Position numbers and translations under genes: made by a program. Source: Thecaphora thlaspeos (taxonomy: Eukaryota; Basidiomycota; Ustilaginomycetes; Urocystidales; Glomosporiaceae). Taken from it: a stretch of DNA of 64,000 nucleotides. The notes under the pieces were generated by a model, which worked only from the letters and a program-made list of their open reading frames with translations, was not told where the DNA came from and searched no databases. This document shows, piece after piece, positions 45,410-55,656 of the stretch; within the stretch, counting starts at the first letter, position 1; each line of letters opens with the position of its first letter. The DNA is taken from the NCBI GenBank assembly GCA_900291925.1, contig UWYS01000022.1:62001-126000 (forward strand). Direction: 5' to 3'.

Positions 45410-46980
45410 ATGCTCTCTTTACAAGTCCCACCATCAGTCCTCTCGCCAGGCGTAGCAGTGGGGGCATGCAGCGTCTTTACCCTCTCCTATGTTGGTGGTC
45501 TCTACCTCTCCCAATCCATCCGCGTCGGCTCATCAAGCGCCAAAGACGCCGACGGTCGGCCCTTGGGCAAGGATGATCCCTTCGTCATCAGGGCAAGGCT
45601 AAAGGTGGCGTCTTGGAGCAGCGCAATCAGTCTTGTCGGAACCGCGGTGCTACTCCGGTGGAACGGTGCAGTCCCGGACAGCGTGAGTCGGCCTCTGCTC
45701 CTACGTCCCCACTCGATGCCGCGATGCAGTTCGGTACTCAGCTCACTGACGTGAGAGAGCTCTCAACTTGCGTCGACGCAAAAGTCGCCACTCTTCGCGA
45801 CGCTCCAATCTCTTCGCCTGCTCGGTCTTCCCATGCCGACACCATCGTTTTTTACCTCATCCCTCTTCCCCTTCAACCCTTCCCTCTCCACCTTCCTTCT
45901 AAGGCTGGGAAAAGCGACTTTGTATCCTCTCCTCCTGACCGCCACTCTCTACACCGGTCCCCTATACGTCAGCTACCTCGAAAAGGAACTACCAGGTCAG
46001 TCCGGCTTTGACTTCGATCGAGATGTCGCGAACAAGTGGAGGACGTTGCAAGGCTTGAGAAACTATATCGTCGTGAGTACGTACCTATGGTGCAAGAAGA
46101 GGGAAGGGTAATCAGAGATACTATAATGCTGATCCGAAGCTTTTCGTTGTGGCGGACGGCTCGATCAGGGCCCGCTGACTGAGGAGCTAGTCTTCCGCTC
46201 GTGCATACTGAGCGTTATGTTCTACTCTGGCGCATCGACGTCGAGCATGGTCTTCTGGTCGCCTCTCTACTTTGGCGTCGGTGAGTGTCACGTCCGACGT
46301 TCAAATCTTTCTCCTCTTCTCTTCATACTGAGCAAAACCCTAGTTCCTCTTCTGTCTCGCTCGCTGGTACCGTTTTCTAGCGCATCTCCACCATGCATGG
46401 GGCACCTACGTCTCCGGCGGTCGAACCACAGATGCACTCAAGAGAGGCCTGTTGCAATCCGGTACGTCTAGTCTTTCCTCCTTCGCTTCCTCTCGGTTAT
46501 GACTCGTCTCTGATAGCACTATCACCACCTCTCGCTGTGTAGCCTTCCAATTCATCTATACAGGTCTATTTGGCTGGTACGCAAACTTCCTCTTCATGCG
46601 AACCGGTAAGTCTTTCCCTTACCCTTTCTTTCTTTCCCTATCGCTCACTGACGGAGACACCCCGGCTGTTTTGATGTGGTGGAGCGAGCGAATAGGTACG
46701 ATGCTGGGTCCTCTCGTCTCGCACATCTTCTGCAACATTATGGGACTACCCAACCCCTTCGTAGCGGGGAAATGGCATCCTAAACGAAAGATCTGTACGT
46801 TTCCCCCTCGAACCCTTCTCCTCGCTTGCCGTCACGCGAGATGACCCTAACCCATCTCACTCGTTCTGACGGTATGCAGGGATCCACCTCAGTCACCTTG
46901 CGGGTATCGTGGCTTTCTCTCGTTGGCTCTACGTCCTCACCGATCCGGTACACTTTGGTGGATCTCTTTATTGGACCTAA
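45410..46980 (+). CDS. RCE1: CAAX prenyl protease 2 (RCE1)
   Basis: Seven exons (45410-45682, 45785-46072, 46169-46280, 46381-46461, 46543-46605, 46696-46794, 46880-46980) give 338 aa. RCE1 is an ER membrane protease that removes the last three residues of prenylated CAAX proteins such as Ras and a-factor-type pheromones. Catalytic residues are visible: the Glu pair in GPLTEELVFRS (E192, E193), His in AHLHHAWGTY (about 226-229), and H282 and N286 in LVSHIFCNIMG. Several hydrophobic segments span the length (for example VAVGACSVFTLSYVGGLYL; ATLYPLLLTATLYTG). It is the most intron-rich gene seen here. The first acceptor is the least certain: AAAG before 45785 fits phase and lies 35 nt after a CTGAC branch-like site; 45758 is the alternative. 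Confidence 0.9.
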
Positions 46981-47079
46981 GATGTGTCTGCGTCTTTTTT
47001 TTTTCTCTCTCTTCTACTGTATCTTTCCTATACAAAAAAAAAAAAAAAAGCAATCCTTTCCCTTAACTGGCTGTTGATT

Positions 47080-50000
47080 TCAAAAGGAGAGAGCACTCTC
47101 AGACGCCGCTCTCCTCTCCTCCGGTCCAAAGGGTAACCACCTTATGTACTCCCCTCTCCTATCCGCATTACCGTCGCTGAACAAGGAGCGCGTTGAGTTT
47201 CTCGTATTCCTACCCTTTGACGATGCACCCGTCGCGGCGTTCGATTCGAGTAGAGCAGAAGCAGTAGCTATGTATACGTCGTGTTGTTCGTCATCGTACC
47301 TTGACATGTTCCTGACGATAGGAGCGTAGTCCAAAATCTTGGAAAGAGGAAGGTGACTTGAAGAAAGAGGTATGTTGAGAAGTGAAAGAAGTGTAGAGAG
47401 ATGGGAAGATGTAGATGATAAATCGATAGGGAGTGTCCAGTCGTCCAAGGTTGGGAAAGGGATGAGTGAAAGGTCGAATATACCAGAGGACATGTTGGGA
47501 AGGTATCGAAATGTTGTAGGTCGATTGGGAGTGTCGTGTAGTGGCGTGTGATAGAGTTGTCGCATGTGCGGAGCGATCTGCTGATCTGCCATGGTGAGGT
47601 GCGGAGGTTGACCGTACTGCGTTGTGAGAAAGCAACGGGGTCAAGGTCGGTGTGTTCAGCAAGATGGACCTCTAGTGAAATGCAACCAAGAGGGGAAAAG
47701 GGTCGCGGTGGCGACTTACGGATTCAAAGTCTTCCTCCCACTGCAATGAATGGACGAACGATGCCGTCTCGCTCTGTTTCGACATGAGGCGGAGGACATC
47801 GATCTTCGTCGTGCCGATGTCGCTGACCATGTCGTCGTTCGTCGTTTCGCTCTCGTCGTCCGTCGCGACGATCGCATTCGGCGTCTCCATCATCGTAGCG
47901 TCGCCATCATCGCGCTCGAACGTCGTCAGCATCACCTCTAGCTGATGTATCGCCTGTCTCAGATCCACCTTCTTCTCCCACTTTCCCTCTTCGTCCTTTC
48001 CCTCCTTTCGCACCGTCTCTCCCCACTTCTCCCACAGACCTTCATGTACCGTCGCCGCATCCTGCTGCGCCAGCGAGGCGGTTACGTCCCTTCCCTCCTT
48101 CCACAACGCCTCTATGTCTGCGTCCTTCAAAATCACCCGTCTATCCGACGCGGCAGCAAGGAGGCGCAGGTACGTCTTGGCCGTGTGTCGATCGAGCAGG
48201 TCGAACGTCAAGTGTTCCTGTACGGGTAGGTCCGAGAGGGGAAGCATCTCTGCGTCGTTGCACGTCACGATCACCGGTCGTCGGCTCTCTGCGATCAACT
48301 CGACGATGGCGGTCCAGAATCCCTTGTCATCTTCGTAGAGGAGGTCGGCTTCTTCCACCATGATCAGACTTTGCCTTACGTGCGTCGTCGATGGCGGCGG
48401 CAGCAGTTCGACGTCGGATACCTTCTCACCCTTCAGATTGGCGCCAACGCCGCCGAGGGACAGGGTGGGATGTCGCCACGTAGCCCCTCCGCCTGTTCCG
48501 CCGCTTGAGACCATGTGGTTGCGTCCAAGATCGCCCACGGCGCTGTGCAGATCCTTGCCGCTTCGTCGACCCATGCCAGGGTACAGCTCAAACACCTCGT
48601 ACCCCAGCTCCGAGGCGCACGCGTAGACCGCCGCCGTCTTGCCCGAACCCGAAGGACCAGAGAGTACGAGGCAGTTCGTCAGGTTGGTCGAGGCCGAAAA
48701 CGTGAGCGGCGCGAGTGTCGGGCCATCGGCGGAGGCGGCGCTCAAGGCGGCCGAACAAGCCAAGGGTGGTAGCGAGGTGCTCTCCTGCAATGCGAAAACG
48801 GCGGCGGCCACGGTGTCCTCTTCCATTCCCTCGCCAGTAGTCGAGGACGAGAGGTTACCTCCTCTACGGAGATGACGACTACCGTCACTCCCTCCACTGC
48901 GGAACTGGTCGAACCACGCCTCTTCCTCCTCCGAATCATCGACGATAAAGTCTGCCATCTCGGAGCCGTCGTCACCTTCGCCGTTGCTTCCGACGCGCCT
49001 CGCCCTTCGTCGTTTCTTGTCGACTCGTTTCTGAACTGTCCGCGCTCCCGTCGCCGCCGCCGGCGTTCGGTCACCGAGCTTCCGTCGCTTTGCCTTGACG
49101 CCGCCGTCTTCGCCCTCAGAAGGGGCGGCAGGCCTGGAGGACGATCCGGGCGCAGTAACGAGTAAAGCGCGAAGCCAGTCGCGCATGTAGGTCGCATTAA
49201 GCTCGTTTCCCAGGCATTCCGAGGCGGTATGCGGTCGGAAGGTGTCGGTGAGGAGGCGTTGTTGTCGACCGCGCTGCTTGTTGTTGCTGTCGTCACCGTC
49301 GTCGTTGCCGTTGCGGTATCTGCGGTCGATGTGGTCGAGGAGGTGCTGGAAGCTCGGTGGTAGGGTCTTGTCTGACGACGTCCAGGCGGAGAGGACGATC
49401 TGTTGCCGCACCGTTGCGGCCGCGGTGGCTACTGGACGGTGTCGTTCCACCGTTTCCTCCTGCTGTGCTTCTGCTGCGTCGCCTGCTTGTGGCATATGAC
49501 CTTGGGCTCGCCAACGGATAAGACCTGCCAACGGCACATCCGGCAAGTCGCCATCTTCCTTTCCCCCCGTTGCAGTCAGATGCCGCTGCCTGGCGGTAAG
49601 CAAAAGAGGTATCTCTGAAGCCGCAGTCTTCGTCGCCTCTTTCGCCCACTGGATCGCCGCTTCCTCATCCGGCCACAGGTTCCTGACGTGCATTTCGTCC
49701 CGACTCGGCCAGGCCACCTCCACTGCCACCCTTTTCCTTCCCTTGCCCATCGCACTTGACGACGACGATGACGACGACGAAGACGACGCAGCTGATGCGC
49801 CGTCCTTTTGCGCAAACAGGCTCCATCGCGGGGGCTCTTGGCGCATCAGCGGAAGAGGTTGGGGCGGTTGCTTGGGTTTAGTCGCTCTGTCCTTGCCTTT
49901 GTCCTTGTCCTGCTGTCCTTGCGAGGTGGCAACTTCCTCGACGACGTGTGGCGGCGCCGGTGGAGGCTGGGTCGCTTTGTCGCGTTTCTGGAAGAAGAAC

Positions 50001-50791
50001 GGATGCGGTTTGGCGTCTGGCTTCGAGGCGGAAGGAGTGCCTCGCACATCGAGACTCAGCCTCTCCTCGACCCCCTTTTTCTGCTCTCGCCCACGCTCCC
50101 GCGTCGTTGTCGCCTGTTCCTTGTCCTTGGCGTCACCTTCTGTCATGGCCAAGCTGCTACTGACGATCTCGATATGGTCGTCGTCGTCGCCGCTCTGCAC
50201 AAGCTGGGGCGAATCAGCGCCAGGCGTGGACGTGACCGACGCAGCTCCAGCTTTCCTTTGCCTCTTCCTTTTTCCTTTTGCGCCCGGGTTGGCATGCTCC
50301 TGAGAGGAAGGAAGACGGGGTGAGGAACGCTGCTTGCACAGTGAGGCCTCGAGTTTGGCGTCGGCGCGCAGTACGGCCTTGAGGTCTTCGCGGTAAGAGG
50401 AGGGTGCCTTTGCTCTGCTGGATCGGGTCGGGCGAGAGGAGGTGGGGTCTATGGGGACGTCGAGGTTTTCCTGCACCACGGCTGTCGAGACGGATGGAGG
50501 GTGAAGATCTCGAGGTCGGAAGAGGAGATGGAGGATGGAGGGTGATTTGGCTGAAGGCAGTGACGCTGGTGGCTGCGGTGCTTGCGTGGGTTGCGGTTCA
50601 GAGTGAGGAGGTATTGACGGCGGCGGCGGTAGTGTATCGGGCCAGCCATCTCGTACAACCTGTCCGTCTGCTCCGGCTCCATTGTCGACGAGTGTGGTGG
50701 TAGATGGTGGGGATGATGGGGAGTCGACGAGGCTAGCAAGGCTCGAGGCAGCTGCAGCGGCGCCTGCAAAGGGCAGAGTAGCCTGCTTCAT
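47080..50791 (-). CDS. ELG1: ELG1/ATAD5-type AAA+ PCNA-unloading clamp factor
   Basis: Minus-strand exons 50791-47720 and 47616-47080 give 1202 aa. ELG1 forms an RFC-like complex that unloads PCNA after replication in the nucleus. The chosen start gives MKQATLPFAGAA, whose QATLPF resembles a PCNA-binding box. A Ser/Lys/Asp-rich disordered half follows, then SECLGNELNATYMRDWLRAL before the AAA+ domain. Walker A is SGPSGSGKTAAVYACASELG near residue 710. The Walker-B-like strand is SLIMVEEADLLYEDDKGFW, and sensor 1 is RPVIVTCND. The last exon, after a phase-0 intron (47719-47617), encodes the family's C-terminal region from YGQPPHLTMADQQIA; taken alone it looks like a separate 170-aa gene. An upstream in-frame Met exists at 50992 but adds only low-complexity sequence. 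Confidence 0.88.
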
Positions 50792-51248
50792 GGAGCGGTA
50801 GGGACGAGAGGAGTGCAAAGATCGAGCTTGGCCGTATGAAGGGAGCGGGCGCGCATGCGTGCTGCTGTTGCAGGGAGAGGGGTGAGGTGAGTGGGAAGGG
50901 CGTGTGAGTGGGTTGAGGATGGTGGATCGTGTTGCGTGAGAGAGGGCCGTCGGTGGCTGCGCGCGCCCAACAGCCGCCGCGCCAACACACACAAAGCCTA
51001 CAGTAAAGTGGAGCAGCTGTCACCGCGCCGTCCACACGCGTCCACACGCGTCCCCACAGCACTGCGGCACGTCGCGTTGATTTCTTCTTAGATTCTGTCA
51101 CTTCTCACGACTCTCCCATTCTTGCCCTCGTCATCTTTGGACCACCGCTGATATCGAATCTCGATGCATCGCATGCTGTCAAGCCATCCTCCCGCTTCCC
51201 TGCTTCTACTCCTCCTCGTCATCTTCCGTCTCGAACCCATCCTCATCC
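50792..51248. promoter_or_regulatory. Intergenic region upstream of ELG1
   Basis: Minus-strand promoter side of ELG1, C/T-rich on the minus strand. The end nearest 51200 may still belong to RQC1 if its C-terminal frame is read through the acidic stretch to about 51203 (see the RQC1 entry). Confidence 0.5.
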
Positions 51249-54030
51249 TCATCCCCCCCCCCCTCCTCGTCCTCGTTCTCGTCGGCAGGCAGATGCGCCG
51301 TGCCACCTGCCCCCCCATACCGCGTTCAGAGCGTTTCTCAACGCCGCAAACGCTCCCTCGCGTTCAGGTGCCGCTTCCGCATGTTCCTCTCCACCTTCCA
51401 CAGCTCCGAAACCACCAGGCGCTTCCTCCGTATCCGCTCCTCGCTCTCTTCTCGTCTGCGCCGTCATTTCGAGAATTTGCGCCATGACGTCTTCCTGTTG
51501 GTCCGACAAGAGCCAAACAGCAAAAGGACAAGCAGGACACAGGCCGAGAGTCAGCCAAAAAAACCCCCGTATGAGACGAGGTCGGCGTCTGCCGCCAACT
51601 CACCCTGGTCTCGTCGTCCATGTTCTGCATCGCTTCGTTCCATCCCCTCATGCCGCCTACGCCCTGCATCGCTCTCATAAACGCCTGCATTAGTCCCGCT
51701 TCACCGCCCTCTCCCGCCTCTCCTCGCTCCCCACCACCACCTCCTCCTCGCCACCCCGCACCCCTCTCACCGCGCACATTCGCCATGATAGGCGCAAAGT
51801 ACTCGTCATCGTACCTCGTCGCCCTTCCTTTCTCGTCGTCTGCTGCTTCGCTACCGCCGCCTTGTCCGTACAGCTCCCTCGACACGGGGGGAACGGGGTC
51901 AAACGCATCCATCATCTCGCTGTTTCTCGTCACCTCGGGCGGCAGGTAGGCGACTAGACCCTGCCGCATGTTGTCCGGCAGATCAGAGACGAGCACGTGT
52001 CGATAGATGCCCTGTCTCGTCTTCTGGTCCGCCACCGCTTCCCTCCGCTTGCTGCCCCGCTTCGCCTCGTACTTGCCCGAAAGCGTGGGGAATAGAGCCA
52101 CGGTGGTATCGCGCAGCCACTCGGCGTAGCCCGGCTCTTTCCACAGCGACTCGGAGTGGATCGCGTAGATCTGCGAGAGGAGGTGGGGGAGGCTGTCGCC
52201 GTCGCCGCCGTCGCCGCCCTCGTCGTACCGCGTCCGCAGCTGGAAGAGCGGGTGCGTCGCGACGTTACCTGGCAGGTCGATGCCGATCTTGTTGGCCAGC
52301 AGCGGGACCGCCATCGGATACCGCGCGATGGCGAGCCGCAGCGCCGCCGTACTGCGCCGCCTGGACTTGTCCTTCTCCTCCCTCTCGATCGCCTTGAAAG
52401 CGAGCGCTCGAGCGTACTGGAGGCCGACGCACCAGTCCAGCGTCCCCTCGTAGCCATCCCCCTCGCCGGCGTCCCGCTTCTCATCGTCGATGCACGTCTC
52501 GGCGCGAACGCTGATCTCCTCGACACGCTTGACGCCGCCACCGTTGCGCTGCTGGCCACGCTGGAGGTCGAGCTTGTCGCAGAGCTCGACCAGCCACCGA
52601 CCCTGCTTGGCCTTGATGGCGAGAAAGTCGATCCAGAGCAGCGCGGCGTGATGGTCCTCGCCGTCCTTGCCGAGGCCGAGGAGGATCTTGGACCATTCCA
52701 GCGCCGTCCTCCAGGTCCCGCGGCGGCCGAGAAAGCCGAGATTCCGGTGCACGGCGAGGTAGAAGGCGCGGTTCTCGATGTTCAGGAAGTTGACCAGCGG
52801 CGGGCCGGACGTGCTTGACGAGAGGCACGAGACAAAGTACGGGTTGGCCGTTCGCTCAAATGCAAAGAGGGCGCGCGAGTTGAAGTCGGCCGCCTGGCCG
52901 AGGTCGCCCTGGTGGCGAGAGTAGTCCGAGAGCTGGAGGAGCGTGTCGATATGCCACGGATAGACGCGAAGCAGCGCCATCAGCGAGTTGGGGTCGTACG
53001 ATTTGACCGCCTGGAGGAACTGGAGTTGAACCTGCTTGTACGCCTTGCCGTGCTGCCACGAACAGACGCGGCCGCTGCGCGTGTCGCGGACGTCCATCTG
53101 CATTCCGGTAAAGGTGCGTCCGATCGGCGGCCAGTGCGCCTGCGGCTGACAGAGGTGGCTGCGCAGCTTGAGGTTCGAGTTAGTCGCCTGGGCCCGCGCG
53201 CGCGCTCCCGCCGATGCGCCGCCCGCTGCCGCCTCGCTCTCAAAGGCCTTGATCGCAGCCGAGCCAAATTGGCGGCGGAGCTCGATCGTGGGGTCGAGCG
53301 AGCGCGGGTCGAGCGAGAGGTGGGTGCGGAAGGACGAGACGCTCGTCGGTCTCAGCGAGGCCGTGCTGCCTGCCTTGCCGTCCGACTGCTGCTGCTGCTG
53401 CTGCTGCTGCTGTGCGGCGGCCAGCTTGGCCTGCGACTCGAGGAGCGCGTCGAGCTCGTCCATGCTCATATCGTCGACGTCCTTACCGGAACCCGCTGCG
53501 CCGCCGGAAGCGCCCTTCTTGGACGCCTTCTGCCGATGTATCGGAGCTGCTTTGCCTGTCGCACCCGCTGCATCTGCCGCCTCTTCTTCGTCGCCGCCGT
53601 TCCCTGCCACGGTGGCCTTCTTGCTCTTCTTCTTCTTGTTCTTCCTCTTCTTTGGCGCAGTCTTTTCCGTTTGACACATTGAAACGCCTTGCTCGTCCTC
53701 GTTGTCTTCCTCCTGATCCTCGTCCTGCTCAGCGTCGTCTCCTGCGTCCTCGTCGGCGCCGAGTGCGGCAAAGATCGATGTGGGCGGTTGCTTTGCCTTC
53801 TTGTCCTTCTTCTTCTTCTTCTTTGTCGCCTGTGTGGAAGTAATGTCGTCGGACTGCGGCTGCTCGTCGCCGTGCTCGTCGGCATGATCTTCTTGCTGTG
53901 TAGTTGGGGCGTCACCGCCTTGGTCGTCGTCGGCCTGGAGCGCGCGTGCCTGCTGGGCCTGAGCCTGTGCGAGTTCCTCGAGCTCCTGCTGTTCGCGCAG
54001 CTGCCTCTTGTTGAGGCGTTTGGCGCTCAT
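51249..54030 (-). CDS. RQC1: Ribosome quality control factor RQC1 / TCF25 family
   Basis: Minus-strand exons 54030-51604 and 51494-51249 give 890 aa as read. RQC1 works with the Ltn1 ligase, Rqc2 and Cdc48 on stalled 60S subunits. It starts MSAKRLNKRQLREQQELEEL. The N-terminal 300 residues are acidic and basic low complexity with a poly-Gln tract near residue 210. The TCF25 domain from about 300 to 760 is well conserved: IGRTFTGMQMDVRDTRSG, SLMALLRVYPWHIDTLLQLS, NFLNIENRAFYLAVHRNLGF and LLWIDFLAIKAKQGR. After the splice (DETR|EDVMAQIL) the frame runs into a G7 homopolymer (C7 on plus, 51310-51316). Beyond it the +1 frame encodes an acidic tail (PADENEDEEGG) more like family C-termini than the Arg/Gly end read here, so a one-base indel is suspected. 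It is head-to-head with SCO1. Confidence 0.9.
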
Positions 54031-54420
54031 CGTAGGCGAGTGTGTTTGGTCGCCAAGTGCGGGATGCCAATGTCTAGTTTTGCGATGATCGTGCAAGGGT
54101 GAATGTGTGGGTCGTGAAGGAAGGACGTCGAGGAAGGGAGAAAGACAGGAAGCGAGTGGCGGTCAATTGCCAGCTGGAAGCAAGAAGGCCGCAAGAGGGA
54201 AGACAGGTGGAGCAAGCCCTGCGTCATTTCCCATGCACGGACCGATCACCCGCCTTTGGCGCTGCTCGCTGGGTGCAGGCTGAGTCAGCATGACCGTCAA
54301 GGCAAAGAGAAGGAAGCACAAAATTAAAGGCTTTCCCCCAGCCGCTCGACTAGGCGCCTCGCTCAACCACCGGCCACCACCACCATCGACCGCGCCTTCT
54401 CGCCGCCGCAAGTCTTCAAG
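54031..54420. promoter_or_regulatory. Bidirectional promoter RQC1 / SCO1
   Basis: 390 bp separate the two divergent start codons. No gene and no obvious repeat. Confidence 0.6.
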
Positions 54421-55434
54421 ATGAGAGCGACTCGTTCCACCCTCTCGCTCGCTACATTCAGCCTGCGCTCCTCTCTCCAGCTCCAGCAGCAGCGCACCAC
54501 GCCCTCCAGCACTGTCGCTCGCCTCGCTGCCGCCGCAGCACCTCGCTCGCCGTCACCCTTCCTCTCCACACCGTGTCGCCTTACCTTGACTCCGAGAGCT
54601 ACGGCCTCGTCCTCGTCCGCATCACTGCGACACTACAGCGCCGATCCTTCTTCTTCCCCTTCGGACCGTGAGGTCGCCAAGACGCGCAATGCCGTCGGAC
54701 CATTCAACCTACGCGCCGGCCTCCTCTTCCTCGTCACGGGCGGCGCACTGCTCTACTACTTCCAACGCGAAAAGGCCTCTGTCGACGCGCGTCGCGCCGC
54801 CGAGACTGCGCACGCCAAGCTCGGTCGTCCGCGTATCGGTGGTCCCTTCTCGCTCGTCACGTCCACCTCCCACCCCTTTACTCACGAAGACCTGCTGGGC
54901 AGCTTCAGCCTCGTCTACTTTGGCTTCACAAATTGCCCCGACATCTGTCCCGAGGAGCTCGACAAGATGGGCGAGATCGTCGACCGTACGACAAAGACGT
55001 TTGGAAAGGGCTATATCAATCCCGTCTTTGTCAGCTGCGACCCGGCGAGGGATACGGTAGAGGCGCTCGCGAGGTACATCGATGACTTCCACCCCAAGAC
55101 GGTCGGTCTGACGGGGTCCTTTGACGAAGTCAAGAAGGCATGCAAGGCGTACCGGGTCTACTTTTCGACACCGCCAGACGCCGACCCCAACGGCGACTAC
55201 CTCGTTGACCACAGTATCTTTTTCTACCTCATGGACCCGGAGGGCAAGTTTGTAGATGCCTTTGGCAGGAGCGTAGGACCGCAGGAGACCGGAGACAAGG
55301 TTGAGGGCTACGTCAGGCAGTGGATCGACGCCGGGCTCGACATCAAGGAGGCCGATGCGATGGACAAGGTCCAGAGCGACGGACGGCCGAAGGTCGACCA
55401 GGCGCAGTCGCGCCAGCACGCTGCCAAGCCATGA
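54421..55434 (+). CDS. SCO1: SCO1 copper chaperone for cytochrome c oxidase
   Basis: Single exon, 337 aa. It delivers copper to the CuA site of Cox2 in the mitochondrial inner membrane. Residues 1 to about 90 form a Ser/Arg-rich mitochondrial presequence (MRATRSTLSLATFSLRSSLQ). One membrane segment at about 98-116 (LRAGLLFLVTGGALLYYF) anchors a thioredoxin-fold domain facing the intermembrane space. The copper ligands are present: CPDIC (C172, C176) in FGFTNCPDICPEEL and His264 in YLVDHSIFFYLMDPEG. VFVSCDPARDT is also conserved. The C-terminal tail after about 310 is polar and variable. Confidence 0.95.
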   Translation: MRATRSTLSLATFSLRSSLQLQQQRTTPSSTVARLAAAAAPRSPSPFLSTPCRLTLTPRATASSSSASLRHYSADPSSSPSDREVAKTRNAVGPFNLRAGLLFLVTGGALLYYFQREKASVDARRAAETAHAKLGRPRIGGPFSLVTSTSHPFTHEDLLGSFSLVYFGFTNCPDICPEELDKMGEIVDRTTKTFGKGYINPVFVSCDPARDTVEALARYIDDFHPKTVGLTGSFDEVKKACKAYRVYFSTPPDADPNGDYLVDHSIFFYLMDPEGKFVDAFGRSVGPQETGDKVEGYVRQWIDAGLDIKEADAMDKVQSDGRPKVDQAQSRQHAAKP

Positions 55435-55656
55435 TTGCGCGGTCGTTGTCTTCCTTGCTTGTTGCATTCGTATTGTATTATAGCCGCAGCGTGCTGGCGG
55501 GTGGGCGGGACATCTAACGCCTCGCCACGCTCGCCTCGCCGCACCACCACCACTTGATCGCGACACCACACATCACTCCCCGCTTCCTTTCTCCGCTCGC
55601 CGCCCATCCTTGGCTGGCAAGAGGACGACCGTACCTCCGCTTCGACCAACGAGCAA

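Noticed and set aside
47080..47592. Separate 170-aa minus-strand gene starting MADQQIAPHMRQ
   Set aside because: A phase-0 intron (47719-47617) joins it cleanly to the ELG1 frame eight codons upstream of this Met, so it is the ELG1 last exon.
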